Origin: an uncultured Oscillospiraceae bacterium
GTDB lineage: Bacteria > Bacillota > Clostridia > Oscillospirales > Oscillospiraceae
DNA length: 52,947 bases
Assembly (NCBI GenBank): GCA_900763685.1
Contig: CAAFLF010000001.1
Span: 1-52,947 of the forward strand
Direction of reading: 5' to 3'
Made by a program: the position numbers and the translations under genes. Position 1 is the stretch's first letter. Every line of letters starts with the position of its first letter. The notes under the pieces were generated by a model. The model made no database searches. It was given only the letters and a program-made list of their open reading frames with translations, and was not told the origin of the DNA. Shown here piece after piece: positions 35,199 through 43,702 of this stretch.

Positions 35199-36617
35199 AT
35201 GGAGGGGCTTTCCCGCATCTATCAGGACAACGTGGCCCGGTTCGATGAGCTTTTGGGCGTGGGGCGGAGCTGCGACATGGTGGCGAGGGACTTCCGTCTG
35301 GGAGGCCGCCGGGCCCGGATCTGGGTGGTGGACGGCTACGGCCGGGACGCCATCCTGGAGCGGATGGGGGCCTTCTGGCTGGGCATCCCGGCGGAGGGAC
35401 TCAAGACCATCTCGAAAATGCGGGACTTCATCGACCGCTTCATCACCTTCTCCGAGACCAACGTCTCCTTCGACGTGGAGGACATCGTCACCTCGGTGCT
35501 GCTGGGGAAGACCCTCTTCCTCCTGGAGGGGGCGGAGGGCGCCGCCCTCATCGACGCCAAGGACTACCCCTCCCGGGGGGTGGGGGAGCCGGAGGACGGC
35601 AAGGTGCTGCGCGGCTCCCACGACGGCTTTGTGGAGGCGGTGGTGCCCAACATGGCCCTGCTGCGGCGGCGCATCCGGGATCCGGAGCTCACCATGGAGG
35701 GCCACAAGGTGGGCACCCGCTCCCGCACCGACGTGGTGCTCTGCTACCTCCGGGACCGGGCGGACCCCAAGCTTCTGGACCGGCTCCGGGACCTTCTGAG
35801 CAGGGTGGATGTCCGCTCCCTCTCCATGGGGCAGGAGAGCCTGGCGGAGGCCATCCGGCCCAGGCAGTGGTACAACCCCTTCCCCAAGACCCGCTACACC
35901 GAGCGGCCGGACACCGCCGCCGCCACGGTGATGGAGGGGGGCGTGGTGGTGCTGGTGGACAACTCCCCCTCCGCCATCCTGCTGCCAACGTCCCTCTTCG
36001 GCTTCACCCAGGAGGCCAACGACTTCTACTTCCCACCTCTCGTGGGTACCTACCTCCGCATCCTGCGGATGGGGGTCTTCCTCCTCTCCCTCTTTGTGAC
36101 GCCGGTATGGTATCTGCTGGCCAGCGTGCCGGAGCGCATCCCGGACTGGCTGACCTTCATCGCCGTGCCGGACCCCTGCAAGCTCTCCCTCTTCGCCCAG
36201 CTGATTTTGGTGGAGTTTTTGGTGGACGTGCTGAAGCTGGCGTCCCTCAACACGCCGGACTCCCTCTCCTCCTCCTTCTCCATGCTGGGGGCGCTGATTT
36301 TGGGCGACTTCGCCGTCCAGGCGGAGTGGCTCTCGCCGGAGGTGCTGGTCTACATGGCCTTCGTCTCCGTCTCCGGCTTCACCCAGCCCAGCTACGAGAT
36401 GGACTACGCCTTCAAGCTGCTGCGGCTCCTTCTTCTTCTGCTCTCGGCGGCCTTCGATCTCTGGGGCTTCGGGCTGGGGCTCCTCGGCATCGTGATTTTG
36501 CTTGCCACCTGCAAGCCCATCGCCGGGGGGAGCTACCTCTACCCCCTCATCCCCTTCGACGGCAAGGCCATGCGCCGGCTCATTTTCCGGGAGCCCATCT
36601 CCAAGGACAATACGTGA
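35199..36617 (+). CDS. GerA-family spore germination protein, SpoVAF-like
   Basis: 472 residues, starting at ATG 35199 behind GGGAGGTGA. The N-terminal soluble part (1-265) and the C-terminal part with about five membrane helices (from about 285) follow the GerA A-subunit plan; DVVLCYLRDRADPKLLDRLRDLL and VEGGVVVLVDNSPSAILLPT-type text (EGGVVVLVDNSPSAILLPTS) are family hallmarks. The opening LGVGRSCDMVARDFRLGGRR is closer to SpoVAF than to nutrient-receptor GerAA. SpoVAF normally sits with spoVA genes; none is here. It would act in the inner spore membrane, so the host should sporulate. Confidence 0.85.
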   Translation: MEGLSRIYQDNVARFDELLGVGRSCDMVARDFRLGGRRARIWVVDGYGRDAILERMGAFWLGIPAEGLKTISKMRDFIDRFITFSETNVSFDVEDIVTSVLLGKTLFLLEGAEGAALIDAKDYPSRGVGEPEDGKVLRGSHDGFVEAVVPNMALLRRRIRDPELTMEGHKVGTRSRTDVVLCYLRDRADPKLLDRLRDLLSRVDVRSLSMGQESLAEAIRPRQWYNPFPKTRYTERPDTAAATVMEGGVVVLVDNSPSAILLPTSLFGFTQEANDFYFPPLVGTYLRILRMGVFLLSLFVTPVWYLLASVPERIPDWLTFIAVPDPCKLSLFAQLILVEFLVDVLKLASLNTPDSLSSSFSMLGALILGDFAVQAEWLSPEVLVYMAFVSVSGFTQPSYEMDYAFKLLRLLLLLLSAAFDLWGFGLGLLGIVILLATCKPIAGGSYLYPLIPFDGKAMRRLIFREPISKDNT

Positions 36618-36627
36618 AGCCATAAAA

Positions 36628-36661
36628 GCACCCGCCCCGGGCCAAGGCCCGGGGCGGGTGC
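36628..36661 (-). terminator. Terminator of the minus-strand gene at 36699
   Basis: GCACCCGCCCCGGGCC (36628-36643) pairs perfectly with GGCCCGGGGCGGGTGC (36646-36661). Only the minus-strand side has a T-run (TTTTATGG), though the hairpin may also slow transcription from the germination gene. Confidence 0.75.
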
Positions 36662-36698
36662 CTGCGGTTTGAAGAGGGGGACTCTGCAGATGGGAGCG

Positions 36699-37145
36699 TC
36701 AGCGCTCCTGATCCAGGATCAGCTGGCAGAAGGAGACGACATTGTCGGCGGGGCCCTGGGTCAGGCGTTTGTAGACCTTGTCGTTGGGGGTGGTGAAGCT
36801 GCCGTCCGGGGCCATCAGCAGGGGGACGTCGGAATCACCGTTGGTGGCCCAGGCATAGCCCTTCGCCGCAAGGCCATCGCGCAGCATGACCTCCCCTAGA
36901 TAGGAGCCGAAGATTAGGGCCATGGACCAGATCTGGCTCTCGGTGGGATGGCTTTTAGGGATGTCCTGGGAGAGATCCTCCAGCAGTGCCTCCAGGGCGG
37001 GGAGGGTCTTTTCGGAGTAGTCCAGGTCCCGCTGGCATTGCTTGGCGTAGTTTACCGCGGTTTCGCTGAGTCGCTGGGCGTTCTCCGCCAGCTGCTGGGG
37101 CGTTTTTTCCGGGCACTTTCTCCGGAAGCGGTCTAAAAAGCTCAT
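36699..37145 (-). CDS. Small soluble protein of unknown function
   Basis: 148 residues. AAAGGAGG lies 5 bases before the ATG at 37145 on the minus strand, a strong site. The N-terminal third is helical and charged (FLDRFRRKCPEKTPQQLAEN); the middle reads SQIWSMALIFGSYLGEVMLR, followed by GYAWATNGDSDVPLLMAPDG. The layout of a GSYLGE helix followed by W-containing strands recalls DUF3806-type proteins, a weak resemblance only. No signal or membrane segment. It follows the PHP hydrolase gene by 49 bases and may be in its operon. Confidence 0.65.
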   Translation of the reverse strand: MSFLDRFRRKCPEKTPQQLAENAQRLSETAVNYAKQCQRDLDYSEKTLPALEALLEDLSQDIPKSHPTESQIWSMALIFGSYLGEVMLRDGLAAKGYAWATNGDSDVPLLMAPDGSFTTPNDKVYKRLTQGPADNVVSFCQLILDQER

Positions 37146-37194
37146 AAAAACCTCCTTTTATTTGGAATTTTACGTTCGTGTTATTACGGACGGC

Positions 37195-37920
37195 TCACTC
37201 CCACCGGGCGGGGAGGGAGAGAAACGCCTTCAGCCTCGCGAGGTCGGTGTTGAGGATGAGCTCATCCGGGAAGCACAGCTCCTCCAGGAGCTGCCGGGCC
37301 AGGCGGAACTCCCCCACCTGGCTGGGGTCGTGGGCGTCGGAGCTCACTGCGATGGGGACGCCCTGCTCCTGGCAGAGGGCGAGCATGGTCCGGTAGTTCT
37401 CATAGCAGTGGAGGCGCTGGGCGGGCTTCAGGAGGGAGCTGTTGTTGACCTCCAGGGCCACGTGGCAGGCCTTGGCGGCGGCCACCAGGGCGGGGTAGTC
37501 CAGAGGGGTGTGGTCGTCGTCCGGGTGGGAGACCAGGCGGACCTTGTCGTTTTCCATGCAGGCGATGAGGTTGTCCGTGTTTCCCACGATGCCCTCGTCC
37601 TCATAGCAGAGGGTGTGGATGCCCACGATGGCGTAGTCCAGCCGGTCGATGAGCTCCTGGTCCAGGGAGAGCTTCCCTCCGGCCAGGACGTTGATCTCGG
37701 ATCCGTGGATGACCTCCACCCCGGAGAGGAGCCGGGGCACGGCCTTCAGGTTCCGGTAGTAGAAGGGGTCCACGGTGCCGGGGATGCCGGGGGCGTGCTC
37801 GCTGACGCCGATGAGGGCCAGGCCCCGGTCCCGGGCGGCGGTCGCCATCTCCCGGATGGTGCCGTAGGCGTGGCCGCTGGCCAGGGTGTGCATATGGATG
37901 TCCGCTAACAGTGTTTTCAT
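37195..37920 (-). CDS. PHP-domain phosphoesterase, YcdX-like
   Basis: 241 residues; ATG 37920 is chosen as GGGAGGAA lies 8 bases upstream. Metal-binding motifs of the PHP fold are complete: DIHMHTLASGHAYGT, GVSEHAPGIPGT, the glutamate in IHGSEINVL, SHPDDDH and SSDAHDPSQVG. E. coli YcdX is a trinuclear zinc phosphatase; the family also includes histidinol phosphatases, but the pattern here favours YcdX. The substrate is open. No histidine biosynthesis gene is in the window. Confidence 0.87.
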   Translation of the reverse strand: MKTLLADIHMHTLASGHAYGTIREMATAARDRGLALIGVSEHAPGIPGTVDPFYYRNLKAVPRLLSGVEVIHGSEINVLAGGKLSLDQELIDRLDYAIVGIHTLCYEDEGIVGNTDNLIACMENDKVRLVSHPDDDHTPLDYPALVAAAKACHVALEVNNSSLLKPAQRLHCYENYRTMLALCQEQGVPIAVSSDAHDPSQVGEFRLARQLLEELCFPDELILNTDLARLKAFLSLPARWE

Positions 37921-37999
37921 GGGTGGTTCCTCCCGCACAGGGTTTTGATACCCCTGATTTTAGCACAGACCACGCCGAAGCGCAACGGAGGGCGGGGAC

Positions 38000-38028
38000 T
38001 GGACGGGGCGGGGGAAAGATGATATAAT
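38000..38028 (+). promoter_or_regulatory. Promoter of the FHA-FtsW/PBP operon
   Basis: TGGACG (38000-38005), a 17-base spacer and TATAAT (38023-38028), 38 bases before the start codon. The -35 is one base off at the second position. Confidence 0.6.
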
Positions 38029-38066
38029 AAACTATTCTGATAGAAAACCGAAGGGAGGGAACAGGG

Positions 38067-39890
38067 ATGAACGAGGCTTTGCGCCAGGCCATGGCGGAGA
38101 TCGCGGGTTTCCTCGCGGCGCGTCCGGCGGTGGGGAACTGGTATACCGCCATCGCGCGCTTCATCTTCCCGGTGCTGGCTGTCCTGATCCTGCTGCGGGC
38201 GGTGCGGTCCCTGCTACGCCTGCCTACGACGCCCGAGACCTGGGCCCAGCTGAGCCTGCCCAACGGCGCACCCATCCCCCTCACCCATTGGGAGAACATC
38301 CTGGGCCGGGGCGGCTCCGCCGACGTGCGGCTGAATTTCCCCAGCGTCTCCCGCCAGCACGCGGCCATCTGCAGGGACAGCGAGGGGAACTGGACGGTTT
38401 ACGACCTGGGCTCCAAGGGCGGCACGGCGGTGAACGGGGAGGCCGTCACCGCCTCCGCCCCCCTGAAGCTGGGGGACACCGTGACCCTGGGCGGCGTGCC
38501 GCTCTTGTTCCTCCCCCAGACCGTGGGGGAGCAGGAGGAGCTGGACCGCCGCCGCCGGGCGGAGCAGCCCGCGGCCCTCTGGCCCTCCTTCCTCTGGCTG
38601 ACGCTCTTCCAGGTTTTGACCTGCCTGCAGCTGATGGTGGCGGCGGGGGCGAACTTAAGCCCCATGCTGCCGCTGACCTTCCTGGGGCTGACCCTTGTGA
38701 TGTGGCTCTACTACGCCGCCCTGCGGCTCACAGGCACCGTGGGCTTTGAGATGGAGACCATCGCCTTCTTCCTCTCCACCCTCTCCCTCTCGGTGACGGC
38801 GTCCTCGGCGCCGGCGTCCCTTCCCAAGCAGTTTTTCGCGGTGCTGCTGGGGCTGGCGCTCTTCCTGACCCTGGGCATCTTCCTGCGGGACTTAGAGCGG
38901 GTGAAGAAGCTCCGCTGGCTCATGGCGGCGGGGGCCATCGGCTTACTTGGCATCACGCTGGTGCTGGGGCAGCGGAAGTACGGCGCTACCAACTGGATAT
39001 CCTTGGGCGGCATGTCCTTCCAGCCCTCGGAGATCGCCAAGATCTGCTACATCTATGCGGGCTCCGCCACGCTGGAGCGGCTCTTCCACCGGCGGAACCT
39101 GACCCTCTTCATGGTGCTGACCGGCGGGTGCATCGGGCTTCTGGCCCTGATGAGCGACTTCGGCACGGCGGCCATCTTCTTTGTGACGTTCCTGGTCATC
39201 GCCTACCTCCGCTCCGGGGATTTCGCAACCCTGGGCCTCATCTGCGGGGGCGCGGCCTTTGGCGCGGGCATCGTGCTGAAGTTCAAACCCTACATCCTTA
39301 GCCGCTTCGCCTCCTGGGGCCACGCCTGGCAGAATACCACCTCCGGCGCGGGCTACCAGCAGAGCCGGACTATGTCCGCCGCCGCCAGCGGCGGCCTTGT
39401 GGGCGTGGGGGCCGGGAACGGCTGGCTCCACAATGTGGGCGCCGGGGATACGGACCTGGTCTTCGGCATGCTCTGCGAGGAGTGGGGTCTGCTCATCGCC
39501 ATCCTGGCGGTGCTCTCCATCGTGACTCTCGCGGTCTTCGCGGCCCGGAGCTGCCGCTCTGGCCGCTCCAGCTACTATACCATCGCGGGCTGCGCGGCGG
39601 CGTCCCTCATGGTCTTCCAGACCTGCCTCAATGTCTTCGGGGCCACGGACCTCCTGCCCCTCACCGGCGTCACCTTCCCCTTCGTCTCCAACGGCGGCAG
39701 CGCCATGATGGGGGCCTGGGGGCTGCTGGCCTTCCTGAAGGCCACGGACACCCGGGAGAACGCCAGCTTCGCCACCAGCATGCACCAGCGGCGAACCCTC
39801 CGGACGGAGGCCCAGCGGCGGGCGGAGCCCGTGGGGGATCCCTTCGCCCAGGATGCGCCGGGAGAGGAGGACGCCCATGAAGAAGATTGA
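38067..39890 (+). CDS. FHA domain fused to FtsW/RodA/SpoVE-family glycosyltransferase
   Basis: 607 residues. A first membrane helix (about 26-46) precedes a cytosolic FHA domain (about 68-150) with ILGRGGSADVRL, VSRQHAAIC and GTAVNGE, the residues that read phosphothreonine. A SEDS polymerase domain follows (about 175-565) with ten or so helices, including SFQPSEIAKI and the C-terminal DLLPLTGVTFPFVSNGGSAM. SEDS proteins polymerise lipid II into glycan strands with a partner transpeptidase, encoded next with a 14-base overlap. The fusion suggests control by a Ser/Thr kinase (PrkC type). Whether it serves elongation, division or spore cortex is unclear. Confidence 0.92.
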   Translation: MNEALRQAMAEIAGFLAARPAVGNWYTAIARFIFPVLAVLILLRAVRSLLRLPTTPETWAQLSLPNGAPIPLTHWENILGRGGSADVRLNFPSVSRQHAAICRDSEGNWTVYDLGSKGGTAVNGEAVTASAPLKLGDTVTLGGVPLLFLPQTVGEQEELDRRRRAEQPAALWPSFLWLTLFQVLTCLQLMVAAGANLSPMLPLTFLGLTLVMWLYYAALRLTGTVGFEMETIAFFLSTLSLSVTASSAPASLPKQFFAVLLGLALFLTLGIFLRDLERVKKLRWLMAAGAIGLLGITLVLGQRKYGATNWISLGGMSFQPSEIAKICYIYAGSATLERLFHRRNLTLFMVLTGGCIGLLALMSDFGTAAIFFVTFLVIAYLRSGDFATLGLICGGAAFGAGIVLKFKPYILSRFASWGHAWQNTTSGAGYQQSRTMSAAASGGLVGVGAGNGWLHNVGAGDTDLVFGMLCEEWGLLIAILAVLSIVTLAVFAARSCRSGRSSYYTIAGCAAASLMVFQTCLNVFGATDLLPLTGVTFPFVSNGGSAMMGAWGLLAFLKATDTRENASFATSMHQRRTLRTEAQRRAEPVGDPFAQDAPGEEDAHEED

Positions 39891-41244
39891 GAGAAGGGCC
39901 CTCCTCTGCAAGCTCCTGGCGCTGCTGCTCTCGGCGGGACTTTTGGTGTTCGTGGTCCGCTGGTGCGTCAGCGGCGGGCGCTGGGCGGCGGCGTCCTTCA
40001 ACCGCCACCTCTACAACAGCGCGGGGCAGCTGGCAAGCGGCAGCGTCCTGGACCGGGACGGGGATGTCCTCAGCTGGGCGGAGAACGGGGAGCGCAAGTG
40101 CTACGACGGCGAGACCGTCCGCAAGGCCACCCTCCACACCGTGGGGGACCTGCGGGGGAGCGTCGCCACCGGCGTCCTGAAGACCTATGCCGACGCCCTG
40201 ACGGGCTACAGCCTCTTGAACGGCGCCTACGGCGCCGAGCAGGGCCGGGCTCTGAGTCTTACCATCGACGCCTACTATAATTACGTCGCCTACCAGGCCT
40301 TGAATGGCCGCAAGGGGGCCGTGGCGGTCTATAACTACCAGACCGGGGAGATCCTCTGCATGGTTTCCACCCCCAGCTACGATCCCCTCCACGTGCCGGA
40401 GGACATCGAGACCAACGAGCGCTACGAGGGAGCGTACCTAAACCGGGTCCTCTCCGCCACCTTCACCCCCGGCTCCGTCTTTAAGACCGTGACGCTGGCG
40501 GCGGCCCTTGAGACCATCCCGGACGCGGAGAGCCGGGTCTACCACTGTGACGGCAGCGTCGTCATCGGCGGCGAGACCATCGTCTGCTCCGGTACCCACG
40601 GGGACCAGAGTTTGGAGGAGGCCTTCGCCCACTCCTGCAACGTGGCCTTCGGCCAGCTTGCCGCCGAGCTGGGCGGCGAGACGCTCCAGCGCTACGCCGA
40701 GAAGGCGGGCCTCACGGCCAGCTACTCCGTCAGCACGGTGGATACCGCCCGAGGGCGCTTTGACCTCACGGGTCTTGACGAGGTGCAGCTGGCCTGGAGC
40801 GGTGTGGGCCAGGGGAACGACCTGGTGAACCCCTGCGCCATGATGGTCTGGATGGGGGCCATCGCCAACGGCGGAAAGGCCGCCGTACCCTACTACGCCG
40901 AGCGGACGGTGGATTTCCTGGGTATCCCCCACTCCCTCCACCATAGCGCGAAGACGGACCGCCTGGTGTCCGCCGACACGGCGGCCCGGCTCACGGAGCT
41001 CATGGCCAACAACGTGGACGTGACCTATGGGGCCTCCCGCTTCCCCAACATGGACCTCTGTGCCAAGTCCGGCACGGCGGAGGTGGGGGACGGCAAGAGC
41101 CCCCACGCCTGGTTCGTGGGCTTCCTCCGGAATGAGGACGCCCCCTACGCCTTCGCCGTCCTGGTGGAGAACGGGGGCGGCGGGTCCTCCGTGGCCGGCG
41201 GCGTGGCCGCCAAGGTGCTGGACCCCATCGTCAACGGTTACTGA
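39877..41244 (+). CDS. Class B penicillin-binding protein (transpeptidase)
   Basis: 455 residues; ATG 39877 lies within the end of the FtsW gene, just after AGGAGG. One N-terminal membrane helix (about 11-29) anchors it. Active-site motifs: Ser200 with Lys203 (TPGSVFKTV), Ser253-Cys-Asn (HSCN) and Lys397-Ser-Gly-Thr (KSGT). It is short for a class B PBP (often 550-700), with a small pedestal domain, like the PbpA proteins paired with RodA in Actinobacteria. It cross-links glycan made by the coupled SEDS protein. Confidence 0.93.
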   Translation: MKKIERRALLCKLLALLLSAGLLVFVVRWCVSGGRWAAASFNRHLYNSAGQLASGSVLDRDGDVLSWAENGERKCYDGETVRKATLHTVGDLRGSVATGVLKTYADALTGYSLLNGAYGAEQGRALSLTIDAYYNYVAYQALNGRKGAVAVYNYQTGEILCMVSTPSYDPLHVPEDIETNERYEGAYLNRVLSATFTPGSVFKTVTLAAALETIPDAESRVYHCDGSVVIGGETIVCSGTHGDQSLEEAFAHSCNVAFGQLAAELGGETLQRYAEKAGLTASYSVSTVDTARGRFDLTGLDEVQLAWSGVGQGNDLVNPCAMMVWMGAIANGGKAAVPYYAERTVDFLGIPHSLHHSAKTDRLVSADTAARLTELMANNVDVTYGASRFPNMDLCAKSGTAEVGDGKSPHAWFVGFLRNEDAPYAFAVLVENGGGGSSVAGGVAAKVLDPIVNGY

Positions 41245-41280
41245 GAAAACCGCCCGCGGGCGGGGAAAAGGAGCGCTTCC

Positions 41281-41562
41281 ATGGAAAAATTCTTCCTCTC
41301 CAACATCCGGGCCATCCACCGGGGGCAGATCGTCTCGGCTCTCGGCATCGTGGTCTACTTCCTGCTCTGCGCCGTGAAGGCGCCGGAGGTCGCCATCGCC
41401 GTGGTGCTGGTGCTCTTCACCCTCTTCGCCGTCTGGGTGCTGCTGAGCGTCATCGCCTATCCGGACCGGACGGAGATCAGCTACAACATCACCTGGGGCC
41501 AGGGGGCCGTGACCATCATCCTCTTCGCGGTGACGTATCTCACCCTCAAGAGCCTCATTTGA
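41281..41562 (+). CDS. Small three-helix membrane protein
   Basis: 93 residues, starting at ATG 41281 behind AAGGAG. Hydrophobic segments at about 18-36 (GQIVSALGIVVYFLLCAV region), 38-58 and 73-91. No known domain. It is 36 bases after the PBP gene and before the terminator, so it likely belongs to the FHA-FtsW/PBP operon and may be an accessory of that cell-wall complex. Confidence 0.7.
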   Translation: MEKFFLSNIRAIHRGQIVSALGIVVYFLLCAVKAPEVAIAVVLVLFTLFAVWVLLSVIAYPDRTEISYNITWGQGAVTIILFAVTYLTLKSLI

Positions 41563-41572
41563 GAAGAAGCGG

Positions 41573-41601
41573 GGGAGCGGGCGAACGCCCGCTCCCTTTT
41601 T
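41573..41601 (+). terminator. Terminator of the cell-wall operon
   Basis: GGGAGCGGGCG (41573-41583) pairs with CGCCCGCTCCC (41586-41596), followed by TTTTT. Confidence 0.9.
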
Positions 41602-41635
41602 GGAGGATGGCACTCTCCTTTCAAAAAAATAGCCC

Positions 41636-41664
41636 TTGCGGGGAGGGCGATTCCGCATTACAAT
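41636..41664 (+). promoter_or_regulatory. Promoter of the yedF cassette
   Basis: TTGCGG (41636-41641), a 17-base spacer and TACAAT (41659-41664), 41 bases before yedF. Confidence 0.65.
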
Positions 41665-41705
41665 GGGGAAAATGAGACCGGCGAAGGCCGGAGGGAGGAA
41701 TCGTT

Positions 41706-42323
41706 ATGGCAAAGATCACCGTCAACGCCATGGGCCAGCAGTGCCCCATCCCCGTGGTGCAGGCCACCCGTGCCCTGGAGGGCATGACCGAGGCCGGGGA
41801 GCTCACCGTCCTGGTGGACAACGTCACGGCCACGGAGAACCTCCGCCGCATGGCGGCGGGGCATCAGCTCACGGCCAGCGTGGAGAAGAAGGGCGAGGGG
41901 GAGTTCGTGGTCACCATCCCGGTGGCAAAGCCCCTGGGGAAGGCCGCCGCCCCGGCGGCGGAGCCGGTTTGCGTCCCCCGCGGGGACGGCGGCTTGGTGG
42001 TGGCGGTGGACACCGACGCCATGGGCCGGGGCAGCGATGAGCTGGGCAGGACCCTGATGAAGGGCTTCCTCTTCGCCCTGGGGCAGCTGCCCCAGCTCCC
42101 CAAGACCATCCTCTTCTATAACGGCGGCGCTCACCTCACCTGCGAGGGCTCGGCGTCCCTGGAGGACCTGCGGGCCCTGGCGGAGAAGGGCGCCGAGATC
42201 CTGACCTGCGGTACCTGCCTCAACTACTACGGCCTCGCGGAAAAACTGGCCGTGGGCGGCGTCACCAATATGTACGCCATCGTGGAGACCCTGGCCAACG
42301 CCGGGAAGGTCATCAAGCCGTGA
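41706..42323 (+). CDS. yedF: YedF: TusA-like plus DsrE-like sulfurtransferase of selenium metabolism
   Basis: 205 residues. Residues 1-75 are a TusA-like domain with the Cys-Pro motif GQQCPIPVVQATRAL; residues about 95-205 are a DsrE/YchN-like domain (KGFLFALGQLPQLPKTILFY, then CGTCLNYYGL with two cysteines). This two-domain form is known as YedF and co-occurs with selenium utilisation genes. It is proposed to carry a persulfide or perselenide. Its stop overlaps the aminotransferase start by four bases (ATGA-type, GTGATC). AGGGAGGAA precedes ATG 41706. selD is not in the window. Confidence 0.92.
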   Translation: MAKITVNAMGQQCPIPVVQATRALEGMTEAGELTVLVDNVTATENLRRMAAGHQLTASVEKKGEGEFVVTIPVAKPLGKAAAPAAEPVCVPRGDGGLVVAVDTDAMGRGSDELGRTLMKGFLFALGQLPQLPKTILFYNGGAHLTCEGSASLEDLRALAEKGAEILTCGTCLNYYGLAEKLAVGGVTNMYAIVETLANAGKVIKP

Positions 42324-43453
42324 TCTATCTGGACAACGCCGCCACCACGGTGAGAAAGCCCCCGGCGGTGGCGGAGGCGGTGCTCGCGGCCCTGGGGAGC
42401 TTCGGCAACAGCGGCCGGGGGGCCTATGGCGAGGCCCTGGATGCCGGGCGCTGCATCTATGAGACTCGGCTCTTGCTGGGGGAGCTCTTCCACTGCCCGG
42501 CGGAGCGGGTCTGCTTCACCCCCAACTCCACCGCGGCGCTGAACATCGCCATCGCCGGGCTCTTCGCCCCGGGGGACCACGTCATCTCCACGGACTGGGA
42601 GCACAACTCCGTCCTGCGGCCCCTGTACCGCTTCCGCTCCCAGGGAGGCGCGGTGGACTTCCTTCCGGCGGACCGGCAGGGGCGGCTGGACTGGGACGCC
42701 CTGCCTTCCCTCCTCCGGCGGGAGACCAGGGCCGTGGTCTGTACCCACGCCTCCAACCTCACGGGGGACGCCGCGGACCTCCGCCGGGTGGGGGAGTTCT
42801 GCCGGGCGCACGGACTTTTGCTGGTGGTGGACGCCTCCCAGACGGCGGGGCTGCTGCCCATCGACATGGAGGGAATGGGCATCGACGTCCTCTGCTTCAC
42901 GGGCCACAAGAGCCTCATGGGACCCCAGGGCACCGGGGGGCTCTGCGTGGGACCGGGGGTGGAGGTCCGGCCCCTTTTGACCGGCGGTACCGGGGTCCAG
43001 AGCTACCGGGAGACCCAGCCGGAGGAGTACCCCACCCGCCTGGAAGCCGGGACCCTCAATGGTCACGGCATCGCCGGCCTTCGGGCGGCGCTGCTCTTCC
43101 GGCGGGAGCTGGGCCGGGAGCGCATCTACGCCCGCGAGCTGGGTTTGGCCCGGCGCTTCTATGAGCGGATCCGGGATATCCCGGGCATCCGCTTTTACGG
43201 GGACTGCGAGGCCCGGGAGCGGGCTCCCATCGTGACTCTGAACCTGGGGGACGCCGACTCCGGCGCGGTGGCGGACGCCCTCTGGGAGGGCTATCAGATC
43301 GCCGTCCGGCCCGGGGCCCACTGCGCTCCCCGGCTTCACCGGGCCCTGGGGACCGAGGAGCAGGGCGCGGTGCGCTTCTCCTGGTCCTGGTACAGCACGG
43401 AGGAGGAGACGGACGCCGCGGCGGCCGCCCTCCGGGCGCTGGCGGAGGCGTGA
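42320..43453 (+). CDS. Class V aminotransferase: cysteine desulfurase/selenocysteine lyase-like
   Basis: 377 residues starting with GTG 42320, overlapping yedF. PLP enzyme of the NifS/CsdA family: substrate loop YLDNAATT, PLP aspartate in VVDASQTAG, the lysine in FTGHKSLMGPQG and a late catalytic cysteine in RPGAHCAPRLHRALG. It would release sulfur or selenium from (seleno)cysteine as a Cys-bound persulfide and hand it to YedF. Length and motif order match the group seen beside yedF in Clostridia. Selenium versus sulfur cannot be decided from the sequence. Confidence 0.9.
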   Translation: MIYLDNAATTVRKPPAVAEAVLAALGSFGNSGRGAYGEALDAGRCIYETRLLLGELFHCPAERVCFTPNSTAALNIAIAGLFAPGDHVISTDWEHNSVLRPLYRFRSQGGAVDFLPADRQGRLDWDALPSLLRRETRAVVCTHASNLTGDAADLRRVGEFCRAHGLLLVVDASQTAGLLPIDMEGMGIDVLCFTGHKSLMGPQGTGGLCVGPGVEVRPLLTGGTGVQSYRETQPEEYPTRLEAGTLNGHGIAGLRAALLFRRELGRERIYARELGLARRFYERIRDIPGIRFYGDCEARERAPIVTLNLGDADSGAVADALWEGYQIAVRPGAHCAPRLHRALGTEEQGAVRFSWSWYSTEEETDAAAAALRALAEA

Positions 43454-43455
43454 GG

Positions 43456-43689
43456 ATGGAGAGACGGGAATGGCTCCTCCTCACCTTTGCCGCCACCACC
43501 GCCGCCATGGCCATGGAGCGGCTCTGCCGGGAGCGGGGCCTGCCCGGGCGGCTCATCCCGGTGCCGGGGAGCCTGCGCTCGGGCTGCGGCCTCTGCTGGC
43601 GGGCCCCGGTGGAGAGCCGGGCGGCTTTGGAACAGTTGGTGACCGAGGAGCGTCTGGCCGTGGACGGCATCTATGTGAGAACGATGTGA
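43456..43689 (+). CDS. DUF3343 protein, putative Se/S carrier
   Basis: 77 residues. ATG 43456 is preferred because GGAGG (43444-43448) lies 7 bases upstream; GTG 43450 would be too close. The text LLTFAATTAAMAMERLCRER, then LIPVPGSLRSGCGLCWRAPV, is the DUF3343 pattern, with a CGLC pair that can act as carrier or redox cysteines. The family is described as Se/S carrier-like and is regularly found beside yedF and class V aminotransferases, which is the case here. Confidence 0.88.
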   Translation: MERREWLLLTFAATTAAMAMERLCRERGLPGRLIPVPGSLRSGCGLCWRAPVESRAALEQLVTEERLAVDGIYVRTM

Positions 43690-43702
43690 AGGAGGCGTAC
43701 CT

